Shown in pieces: positions 37,049-44,393 of a stretch of 64,000 bases of DNA. The DNA comes from Rohdeia sp041398665 (GTDB lineage Bacteria > Planctomycetota > UBA1135 > GCA-002686595). Location: contig JAWKUH010000016.1 in the NCBI GenBank assembly GCA_041398665.1, positions 1-64,000 of the forward strand. Reading direction: 5' to 3'. Within the stretch, counting starts at the first letter, position 1; each line of letters begins with the position of its first letter. The notes below the pieces were generated by a model that worked only from the letters and a program-made list of their open reading frames with translations, did not search any database and had not been told where the DNA came from. Made by a program: the position numbers and the translations under genes.

Positions 37049-38727
37049 TCAGGTGCGGTTGAAGTCGAACTCGGGGGCCTGCGGCGTGCCGTAGCACTTG
37101 AGAGCTCCGCGCTCTCCCACGGCGTTCGGCCGCTGGAAGATCCAGTTCTGCCAGGCGGAGAGTCGGCCGAAGATCTTGGTCTCGAGCGTCTCGGGGCCGG
37201 CGAAGCGCAGGTTCGCCTCCATGCCCGTGAGCGCGTCCGGCGAGTAGCTCTGGCGCTCCTCGATCGCGAGGCGCACCTCGTCCTCCCAGTCGATCTCGTC
37301 GGGAGCGCTCGTCGCGAGCCCGAGCTCGTCCGCGCGCTCCGCGTCGACCAGGAAGCCCTCCTCGCGCACCGCGAGCACGTCGCCGACGTGCGCGGGATCG
37401 GCGAGGAAGCGCGTCTCGAGGCGCGTCAGTCCGTTCGCCATGGGGTAGGCGCCGGCGCTCGCGTTCCCGACGCCGAGGCGCACGTTCGCGTCGGGGTCGT
37501 TGAGCACGTACTGACGGTCGCAGGCGAGCGCGAACTCGAGGAAGAGACCGCCGAACGCGGTGCCGCCGTCGGCCAGCGCGTAGAAGCTCTTGGCCGTGTT
37601 CTCGAAGCGCTTGAGCACGCGCTTGGCGAAGTGGCGCACCTCGTTCGCGAACCAGTGGTCGTTCGCCCCGGCCGTGCCGTGGAGGACCTCGTCGGCGTGG
37701 GTCGCCGCTTCGACGTCGCCGACGACGCGGAAGAGCACGAGCGCGACCGCGGGCAGGTTCATGCGCAGGTGGCAGAGCGCGTCGTCGAGCTCGCGCAGGA
37801 GCTGGAGCAGCCAGTAGCCGCTGCCCTGTGCGCACGCCCGAGCCGCGTCCTTCGGCCCCATGTCGTCGGGCAGCGTGACGGTGAGGTTCGCGACGCGTCC
37901 GTTGTCCTCGATCGCGAGGTCGACGTAGCGGTACGTGCGACCCGCTCCGTTCTCCTCGTACTCCAGCCGCTCGAGCGTGATGCCCTCGTTCGCGGACTTG
38001 TCGAGGACCTCGTCGGCCATCGCGCGCGCCATCCCGCGCACCTCCTCGTCCCACTTCGACAGCGGGGCGATCGCGTCGACGAGGTTCCACTGCACGGCGC
38101 GCTTGCCCTTGATGCCCTCCGCGAGCGTCGAGAACGCGTCGCACAGGTCGGGGCGGATCTTGCGCTTGTCGACGATGCGCGTGAGTCCGCCGGTGCCGGG
38201 CAGCACGCCGAGCAGCGGAAGCTCCGGGAAGCTCACCGCGCTGTTGCGGTCGTCGACGAGCAGGATCTTCGCAGGCGAGCGCGAGCTCGTAGCCGCCGCC
38301 CGACGCGGTGCCGTTGAGCGCGGCGAGGAAGCGGATGCCCGAGTGGTCCGTCGCGTCCTCGATCGACAGGCGCGTCTCGTTGGTGTACTTGCAGAAGTTC
38401 ACCTTGAAGGCGTGCGTGCTCGTCGAGAGCATGTTGATGTTCGCGCCCGCGCAGAACACGCGGTCGAGTCCGCCCGTGACGACGCAGCAGCGCACCTGCG
38501 GGTGCTCGAAGCGCAGTCGCATCACGGCGTCGGCGAGCCTCCATGTCCACGCCGAGGTCGTAGGAGTTGAGCTTGAGCTCGTAGTCGTCCCGCGAAGCCC
38601 GCCGAAGGGCTCGACCTTCATGGTGAGCGTCGCCACGTCGCCGTCGACGGCGAGCGAGAAGTGGCGGTAGCGGTCGGGGTGGGTCCGGAAGTCGAGCGGG
38701 GCGGGCGGCGGTCGCGGCGGTCGGCAT
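37049..38727 (-). CDS. boxC: 2,3-epoxybenzoyl-CoA dihydrolase BoxC, several frame breaks
   Basis: The C-terminal about 395 residues are intact (FPELPLLGVLPGTGGLTRIV, AFGGLFLEFALACDRQYVLN, AGPETLETKIFGRL-type end). The N-terminal part is readable in pieces: FRTHPDRYRHFSLAVDGDVA, DDYELKLNSYDLGVDME, RFEHPQVRCCVVTGGLDRVF, GTASGGGYELALACE, with frame changes near 38700, 38600, 38540 and 38270. This is the large crotonase-fold BoxC, which opens the epoxide ring hydrolytically to 3,4-dehydroadipyl semialdehyde plus formate. The restored length of about 560 residues fits the family. It precedes boxB in one operon. Confidence 0.85.
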
Positions 38728-38823
38728 GGCGGAGGTCGGTCGACGGGGTGGGGAAGGGCCCCCGGCACGTCCGGCGGCCCCGCCGCCAGGGCGCAAGATG
38801 GCCTCTTCGGGGCGGGGGACCTG

Positions 38824-38866
38824 TGCAATATCCTGCGCTGATCGGGCGGGAAGTGGGCGATATAGT
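38824..38866. promoter_or_regulatory. box divergent promoter region with imperfect inverted repeat
   Basis: The 163-base gap between boxC and the regulator contains CAATATC (38826-38832) and GATATAG (38859-38865), an imperfect inverted repeat. The second half overlaps a TATAGT hexamer (38861-38866) 24 bases before the regulator GTG. A TGCA occurs at 38824 and another at 38892. Known BzdR operators contain TGCA repeats, but this match is weak, so an autoregulatory operator is only a possibility. Confidence 0.3.
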
Positions 38867-38890
38867 GCTCAGGCGCTCCGCGCGCCGACC

Positions 38891-39649
38891 GTGCAGCACC
38901 GCTCTCCGATCCTCCGCGAACTTGGGCGACGCCTCAACGAGGCGCGGCGCCGCGCCGGCCTGTCGGTCGCCGCGTTGGCGACGCGCGCCGAGGTCTCGCG
39001 CCGCTACCTGACCGACGCCGAGGCGGGGCGCGCGAACCCGAGCGTGCTCGTCCTCGCGCGGCTCGCGCGCGAGCTCGGGACGACCCTCTCGGCGCTCGTC
39101 GACCTGCCCGTCGTGCACCGGCCCTCCGAGCGCATCGCGCTCGTCGGCCTGCGCGGCGCGGGGAAGTCGACGGTGGGGCGGCGGCTGGCCCTGGCGCTCG
39201 AGGTTCCGTTCGTCGAACTCGACCAGGAGGTGGAGCGCGCCGCCGGGATGCGCCTCGCACAGGTCTTCGAGCTGCACGGGCCCGAGACCTTCCAGCGCTT
39301 CCAGGCGGAGGCGCTCGAGCGCGTCCTCGCGCGCGGCGAGCGTCTCGTCCTGGCCGCGGGAGGCTCGATCGCCGAGGCCGGGAGCTCCTTCGAGCGCCTC
39401 CTCGCGACCTGCCGCACGGTCTGGCTCACGGCCCGCCCCGAGGAGCACTTCGCGCGGGTCGCCCAACAGGGCGACCTCCGGCCCATGCACGGGCGCCCCC
39501 GGGCGCTCCAGGAGCTCGTCGGCCTGCTCGAGCGCCGCCGGCCCGTCTACTCGCGCTGCGAGGTGACGGTCACGACGACCGAGCGGACCCCCGAGACCGT
39601 CGTCGCCGAGATCCTCTCCGTCCTGGCACGAGATCCGCGGGAGGAGTGA
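38891..39649 (+). CDS. boxR: BoxR/BzdR-type regulator: XRE HTH fused to shikimate-kinase-like domain
   Basis: This 252-residue protein starts at GTG 38891. Residues about 8-70 form an HTH_XRE domain (LGRRLNEARRRAGLSVAALA, SRRYLTDAEAGRANPSVLVL). Residues about 80-245 form a shikimate-kinase-like domain with P-loop GLRGAGKST and FVELDQEVERAAG. This fusion is the defining architecture of the benzoyl-CoA-responsive repressors BzdR and BoxR. Divergent placement beside boxC supports that role, so it probably represses the box genes until benzoyl-CoA accumulates. It is somewhat shorter than the roughly 300-residue prototypes. Confidence 0.9.
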   Translation: MQHRSPILRELGRRLNEARRRAGLSVAALATRAEVSRRYLTDAEAGRANPSVLVLARLARELGTTLSALVDLPVVHRPSERIALVGLRGAGKSTVGRRLALALEVPFVELDQEVERAAGMRLAQVFELHGPETFQRFQAEALERVLARGERLVLAAGGSIAEAGSSFERLLATCRTVWLTARPEEHFARVAQQGDLRPMHGRPRALQELVGLLERRRPVYSRCEVTVTTTERTPETVVAEILSVLARDPREE

Positions 39650-39686
39650 TCCCGGGAGGGGCTACCACCGGGGCACCCCATCGCAC

Positions 39687-39692
39687 TAGCAT
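39687..39692 (+). promoter_or_regulatory. candidate -10 hexamer (TAGCAT)
   Basis: TAGCAT lies about 90 bases before the ATG at 39782, in a gap that also carries an AAGAAGGAG ribosome site at 39761-39769. It would give a leadered message for the small lipoprotein. Confidence 0.3.
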
Positions 39693-39781
39693 CTTCGCTC
39701 TCCCTCGCTCGCCACACGGCCGAGACCGAGGCGGGGCGCCCCCCCGGCGTCTCGGAACCCAAGAAGGAGTCAACTCTAGAG

Positions 39782-40120
39782 ATGAAACTCAGCAAGACCA
39801 TCGGTCTGGCCGCCGTCGCCACCGCGGCGCTCGCCATGACGAGCTGCAGCTCGGGCCCGAAGCAGCTCACGCGCACCTGGGACGACTGGGTCAACCAGAA
39901 GTACTCGGAAAACTCGCTGATCCACGGTCTGATCCTCCAGGACCTGCTCCCCGTCTACCCGATCGTCGGCTTCCTCGCCGCCATCGGCGACGGGATCGCG
40001 CTCAACCCCTACTACTTCTGGAGCCGCGACATCTGGGAAGGCAACGGCACCGCCTACAACCACAACGGTGTCGAAGGCGCCCAGAACTCGGTCGGAACGC
40101 TCATCGAGTCCGGCGAGTGA
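39782..40120 (+). CDS. small lipoprotein, DUF3332-like
   Basis: This 112-residue protein has a textbook lipoprotein signal (MKLSKTIGLAAVATAALAMT then SC at residues about 21-22). The mature part LTRTWDDWVNQKYSEN, LLPVYPIVGFLAAIGDGIAL and NPYYFWSRDIW resembles DUF3332, small envelope proteins known from Bacteroidetes and others (W..W.N.........P.Y........D......IEFW). Function is unknown. It is monocistronic with a good AAGGAG ribosome site and a strong hairpin 76 bases after its stop. Confidence 0.7.
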   Translation: MKLSKTIGLAAVATAALAMTSCSSGPKQLTRTWDDWVNQKYSENSLIHGLILQDLLPVYPIVGFLAAIGDGIALNPYYFWSRDIWEGNGTAYNHNGVEGAQNSVGTLIESGE

Positions 40121-40195
40121 TCCCGGCGAGGGCCCCCGGACCGAACGGCCCGGGCGTCCTCCCACGGCGGCCCGCGCGAGCGGGCGCGTCCGACG

Positions 40196-40233
40196 CGAAG
40201 GCGCGCACCCGAGACCTCGGGTGCGCGCCTTCG
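40196..40233. terminator. 18-bp terminator-like hairpin
   Basis: CGAAGGCGCGCACCCGAG pairs perfectly with CTCGGGTGCGCGCCTTCG across a two-base centre. It stands between the small lipoprotein and the following outer-membrane protein gene. Confidence 0.65.
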
Positions 40234-40313
40234 ACGTATGGTGGGCCCCACGCGGCGGACCGCACCGTCGCCCCAGCACCGCTCGCGCGCACCCGCACCC
40301 GCACCGGCACGCC

Positions 40314-40898
40314 ATGCTCACGACCCTCGCCTCGCTGCTCGTCCCGAACCTCCTCCTCCCGGCCCAGGTCGACCTTCGCAGCGCCGACCAGGACGTCTCG
40401 TTCTCCTACGTGGAGGCGGGCTACGTGAACCGGGACGTCGACGGCTCGTCGGTGGAGTTCGATGGCTTCGACGCCGGCTTCTCGTTCGACCTGCGCGAGA
40501 ACTTCCACGTGGCGGCGCGCGGCGACGTGCTGCGCGGGAAGAGCGGGATCGACCCGGACGCGCGCTCGATCGCGGTGCTGCTCGGGTACCACCACGAGCT
40601 CCGGCACGGCACCTTCCTCGTCGCGGAGGCCGGGCTCGGCTGGGCCGAGGTCGAACCGGTGACGGGGCCCGACGACAGCGACAGCGGCTTCGTCGCCCGC
40701 CTCGGGGCGCGCCATCGGGCCAACCGGACCTGGGAGTTCCTGCTCGCGCTCGACTACGAGGACGTGGGTGCGGACGACGACGTCTCCGTCACCGGCGAAG
40801 TGCTGGCGTACGTCGACGACGGCATCGCGGTGGTGGGGCGCGCGAGCTTCGGGAGCGAGGTCGACTCGCTCGGCATCGGCGTGCGGATCGGGCTCTGA
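40314..40898 (+). CDS. small outer-membrane beta-barrel-like protein
   Basis: This 194-residue protein has a short signal peptide (MLTTLASLLVPNLLLPAQ). Alternating amphipathic strands separated by turns follow (SFSYVEAGYVNRDVDG, FDGFDAGFSFDLRENFHVAA, FLLALDYEDVGADDDVSVTG), ending with the pattern GIGVRIGL whose last residue is hydrophobic. This resembles eight-stranded outer-membrane beta-barrels (OmpA/OmpX-like porin fold). It may be surface exposed. No family name is certain. It converges with the deacetylase-family gene, leaving 15 bases between the stops. Confidence 0.6.
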   Translation: MLTTLASLLVPNLLLPAQVDLRSADQDVSFSYVEAGYVNRDVDGSSVEFDGFDAGFSFDLRENFHVAARGDVLRGKSGIDPDARSIAVLLGYHHELRHGTFLVAEAGLGWAEVEPVTGPDDSDSGFVARLGARHRANRTWEFLLALDYEDVGADDDVSVTGEVLAYVDDGIAVVGRASFGSEVDSLGIGVRIGL

Positions 40899-40913
40899 CG
40901 TCCGTCCGGACCG

Positions 40914-41878
40914 TCACCGACGGCCCAATGCGTTCGCCATGAGCGCCTCGACGTGCGCGCAGGCGCTCTCGCCCAGCGCCGTGAGGTCGTAGCCGCCCTC
41001 GAGCACGCTCGCCGCGCGGCCCTTCGTCGTGGGGCGCGCCGCTTCGCAGGCGCGGCGCGTGATCTCGTAGAACGTGGCGCTCTCGAGCTCGCACTGCGCG
41101 AGCGGGTCCGCGCGGTGCGCGTCGAATCCCGCCGAGAACAGCAGCACGTCGGGACGGAAGTCCTCGATCGCGGGGACGACGAGTTCGTCCAGCGCCGCGA
41201 GCCACTCCTCCGGACCCGTGCCCGGCGCGAGCGGGACGTTGAGCGTCGTGCCCTCGCCGTCGCCGCGGCCGATCTCGTGGCGCGCGCCCGTCCCGGGGTA
41301 GCACGGCGACTGGTGCATGCTCGCGTAGAAGACGTCCCCGCGCTCCCAGAACGCGTTCTGCGTGCCGTTGCCGTGGTGCACGTCGAAGTCGAACACGAAG
41401 ACGCGTGACGCTCGGCCCGTCACGATCAGGTCGTCGGCGGCGATCGCGATCTGGTCGAGCAGGCAGAAGCCCATGGCGCGGTCGCGCTCGGCGTGGTGTC
41501 CCGGGGACGGGTGGCGGCGAAAGCGGTGCGGGCCTCGCCGTCGACGACGGCGCGCGCCGCGCGCAGCGCCGCACCGACGACCATCGCGACGTCGAGCGAA
41601 CTCGGCGTCGCGTAGGTGTCGGCGTCGAGCCAGCCGCCGCCGCGCGCGCAGACCGTCGCGAGCTCCTGCACGTAGGTGCGCGCGTGGATGCGCTCGACCT
41701 CCGCGCTCGTCGCGCGTCCCGGCGACACGAAGCGCAGGCGGCTCGCGAAGGACGCGCGGCGCAGCGCGGCGGCGACGGCGTCGGCGCGTTCCGGGCGCTC
41801 GGCGTGCGCCGACGCCGAGCGGTGGGCGCGGTGCCCCTCGTCGGTCACGACCAGGACCTCGGGTTCGAGACTCGCCAT
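40914..41878 (-). CDS. histone deacetylase family amidohydrolase, one frame break
   Basis: Reconstructed, this is about 321 residues: LVVTDEGHRAHRSASAHAER with HPERP-like start, ARTYVQELA, then (frame change near 41520) PPGHHAERDRAMGFCLLDQI, FVFDFDVHHGNGTQNAFW (catalytic His pair and Zn ligands Asp/His), and DVLLFSAGFDAHRADPLA (third Zn ligand). Bacterial members include acetoin-utilisation AcuC-like, acetylpolyamine and acetyl-lysine deacetylases; the substrate here is unknown. The single frame change inside the conserved PPGHH motif and the intact rest suggest a base-calling error. A TACCGT hexamer lies six bases before the ATG. Confidence 0.85.
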
Positions 41879-41884
41879 GCCGCG

Positions 41885-41890
41885 ACGGTA
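41885..41890 (-). promoter_or_regulatory. leaderless-type -10 hexamer (TACCGT)
   Basis: On the minus strand TACCGT is followed by exactly six bases and the ATG at 41876-41878, with no ribosome site. Confidence 0.45.
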
Positions 41891-42111
41891 GCGCACCGGG
41901 GGACCGGCGCAAACGGAGCGAGCGAACGGTGCGCGGCGCCGGGACTTGCGTCGGTCGCGCGGGCTCCCCGACGCGCGGCCCCGGACCGGGATAGCTTTCG
42001 TTGGAGTCGGCAGCGGGCCATGACGGTCGAGGCCCGCCACGTGCTCCGCCGCGGGGAACCGCGGGTCGGCGCGACGGGGGTCGCGCTTCCAAGGGGGAAT
42101 CGGAATCGCAC

Positions 42112-43086
42112 GTGGGGAACTCGTACAACTCGTCTCTTCTCGCTCTCGTCGGTGCCGCGCTCGTGGGGAGCGTCGCCCACGCGCAGTCGACGGTCCGACC
42201 GGTGCCGCGCATCGCACTCCCGCTCGACTGGAGCGAGTCGTCGGGCGCCGCCGTCCCCACCGAGGACGAAGCGCGACGGAGCATCGACGTCGAGCTCCAC
42301 GGCACCTACCTGCCGGCCGCCGGGACCGAATTCGGCGGCGGTGAGGTGTCGACGCAGCGCATGGGCTGGTCCGCCACCATCGGCCGCGAACTCGAGGGAG
42401 GCGCGCGCGCTGCGCTGCGACTCTCCACGGAGGCGAGCTTCTACGACCTCTCGTCGAGCGCGCCGTTCGTCGGCGGCTCGACGGGTCCGTTCAACGACGT
42501 CTACGAGACGCGACTCGGCGGCACGTACTACGCGCCCTTCGCGCAGGACATCGACTACTTCGGCGGCTTCGAGCGGTGCTCGCCGGCGAACCCGACGTCG
42601 GCATCACCGGCGGCACGACGATGGGCGGGACGCTCGGTCTCGCGTACCGCGCCGACGAGGACCTCGAACTGACGCTGGGACTGCTCGCGTTCTCGCGCCT
42701 CGAGGACGACGCCGTGATCGTCCCGTACATCGGTCTGCGCTGGCGCATGACCGACTCCGTGCTCCTCACCGCCGAGGGCAACCGGGTCGCGCTCGAGACC
42801 GAGCTCACCGACTCGATCGACCTCGACCTCTACGCCGCCTACGCGCAGCGCCAGTACCGCCTCGGCGACGTCGGCGCGACGCGCGAGCCCGTGCTGCGCG
42901 ACGAGCAGATCGACTTCGGCGCGAACCTCGGCATCGCGCTGACGGACGCCGCCACGCTGCGACTCGGCGCCGGCATCACGATCTGGCGCGGAACTCACTT
43001 TCCTCGACGACACCGGCGCCACGGCGTCGGAGAACGAACTCGACCCGGAACCCTTCGTCGAGCTCGGTCTGTCCATCGCGCTCTGA
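42112..43086 (+). CDS. outer-membrane beta-barrel protein, two frame breaks
   Basis: GTG 42112 with an AAGGGGGA ribosome site at 42091-42098 starts VGNSYNSSLLALVGAALVGS, a signal peptide ending AHAQ. The frame changes near 42580 (FAQDIDYFGGFE to GITGGTTMGGTLGLAYRADE) and near 42990, ending ELGLSIAL at 43086. The strands DDAVIVPYIGLRWRMTD and VLLTAEGNRVALETELTD, with a YAQRQYRL segment, look like a DUF6268-type outer-membrane barrel, which occurs in Bacteroidetes and Planctomycetes. The reconstructed length is about 324 residues. It is probably a surface channel or structural protein. Confidence 0.6.
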
Positions 43087-43173
43087 GCGAGCGCCGCCAC
43101 CGAACACCGCTCCGTCCCGAGCAACTCGAGCCCCCCTCGTTCCTCCCCGAAGGATCCTGCCACGATCCTGCCC

Positions 43174-43205
43174 GAACCCCCGTCCGCGCGAGCGGCCGGG
43201 GGTTC
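43174..43205 (+). terminator. terminator-like hairpin
   Basis: GAACCCCCG pairs with CGGGGGTTC, with a 14-base loop, 87 bases past the outer-membrane protein stop, followed by ATTCAT. It is a modest terminator. Confidence 0.45.
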
Positions 43206-43237
43206 ATTCATGTCCGGCCCGATCGCTCGCGATCGCC

Positions 43238-43261
43238 CGACCGAACCTGGTTCGATCGGTC
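43238..43261 (+). repeat. 24-base palindromic element (copy 2)
   Basis: The core CGAACCTGGTTCG at 43242-43254 is the reverse complement of the palindrome at 32556 and at 43353. Over 24 bases this copy matches the inverted third copy in 22 positions. It lies in the 280-base gap between the outer-membrane protein and the sugar transferase. Confidence 0.55.
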
Positions 43262-43345
43262 CGGGACCGAAGTGCGGAAGAGGTCCCACGGTGTCGCGGA
43301 CCGCGATCGCTTCGGGTCGACACCCCGGGGCGAACCCGAAGACTT

Positions 43346-43369
43346 GGCCGATCGAACCAGGTTCGGTCA
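43346..43369 (-). repeat. 24-base palindromic element (copy 3), inverted relative to copy 2
   Basis: CGAACCAGGTTCG at 43353-43365 lies about 85 bases after copy 2 and in opposite orientation. The element touches the stop codon of the sugar transferase gene. The pair forms a large inverted repeat around a unique centre. Confidence 0.55.
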
Positions 43370-44182
43370 GTTCGGGTCCGCGTCGAGCCCGCCGTTCGCG
43401 AGCTCCTGGTCCTGCCAGCGCCAGCCGTTGCGGCGCAGGACCCACAGGACGGTGCGCACGAGGATCGAGAGGTCCTGGCGGGGACCGAAGTCGCGCAGGT
43501 ACGTGCGGTTCAGCTCGAGCTTGCGCGCGTAGCCCGCGCGGCACCTGCCGACGTAGCCCTGCGTGATCTGCGCGAGACCCGTGAGCCCGGGGCGCACCGC
43601 GAGTCGCTCGGCGAAACCGTCGACCTCGTCGCGCGCCCAACGCTCGATCTCGACCATCTCCGGTCGCGGTCCGACGAGGCTCATCTCGCCGCGGATCACG
43701 TCGAGCAGCTGCGGCAGTTCGTCGAGGTGCGAGTTGCGCAGGAAGCGACCGAAGCGTGTCACGCGCAGCCGGTCGCTCGCGTCGCTCCACGTGTCGAAGG
43801 AGCTCGCGTGGACCTCCTTCATGGTCCTGAACTTGTGGATCCGGAACGTGCGTCCGCGACGGCCCCCGCGCTCCTGCACGAACAGGATCTTGCGCGGATC
43901 GCGGAAAACGAGCCAGTTGCCGAGCGCGATCGGCAGCGCCAGGGCGAGCGCGAGCGGCAGCGCCGCGAGCACGAGCAACGCCTCGCCGGCCGGCCGCACG
44001 ATCCGCGCGTACGCGCCTCGCGGTGCGAGCCGCTCCCAGTCGGGCTCGGTCGTCCGCGCGCCGCGATCGACGCTCTCGGGGCGTCGCTTCACCACCGGAA
44101 CGGGCGGCGTCGCGACGTAGGGCTCGAAGTCGATGCCCACGGAGCGGGCGCGGACCGTGGCGTCGGTCGATTCGGCGGTCAT
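43367..44182 (-). CDS. polyisoprenyl-phosphate sugar-1-phosphate transferase (bacterial sugar transferase)
   Basis: This 271-residue protein (start ATG 44180-44182) has one hydrophobic helix (residues about 75-100, LLVLAALPLALALALPIALG) then the PF02397 domain: FRIHKFRTM, LRNSHLDELPQLLDVIRGEM, SLVGPRPEMVEIE and RPGLTGLAQITQGY. This is the compact phosphoglycosyl transferase type that starts surface polysaccharide or glycan repeat synthesis on undecaprenyl phosphate in the inner membrane. It is divergent from the carbamoyltransferase gene across 211 bases. The sugar specificity cannot be read from the sequence. Confidence 0.9.
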   Translation of the reverse strand: MTAESTDATVRARSVGIDFEPYVATPPVPVVKRRPESVDRGARTTEPDWERLAPRGAYARIVRPAGEALLVLAALPLALALALPIALGNWLVFRDPRKILFVQERGGRRGRTFRIHKFRTMKEVHASSFDTWSDASDRLRVTRFGRFLRNSHLDELPQLLDVIRGEMSLVGPRPEMVEIERWARDEVDGFAERLAVRPGLTGLAQITQGYVGRCRAGYARKLELNRTYLRDFGPRQDLSILVRTVLWVLRRNGWRWQDQELANGGLDADPN

Positions 44183-44393
44183 GGGGACGGGACCTCGGGG
44201 CGGGCGGTTCCGCCGGTGGGATCGGTCCGTGCACCCGCACGTCGTGAGCGCAAATCGGATCCCTGTCGGAGCCCTCGCACGCGGTCCTCGACCTGGGACC
44301 GCCGCACGTGCGGGTTCCACCTGTGGAGCGCGGCGGCCGATCTGACCAGGACCTCTTTCGCGTCCCGATCGCATCGACCCCGCTTCGCCCAAC

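Noticed and set aside
43242..43262. GGTTCGATCGG resembling a tRNA T-arm
   Set aside because: No acceptor stem, D-arm or anticodon arm could be found within 80 bases. The sequence is explained by the palindromic repeat.
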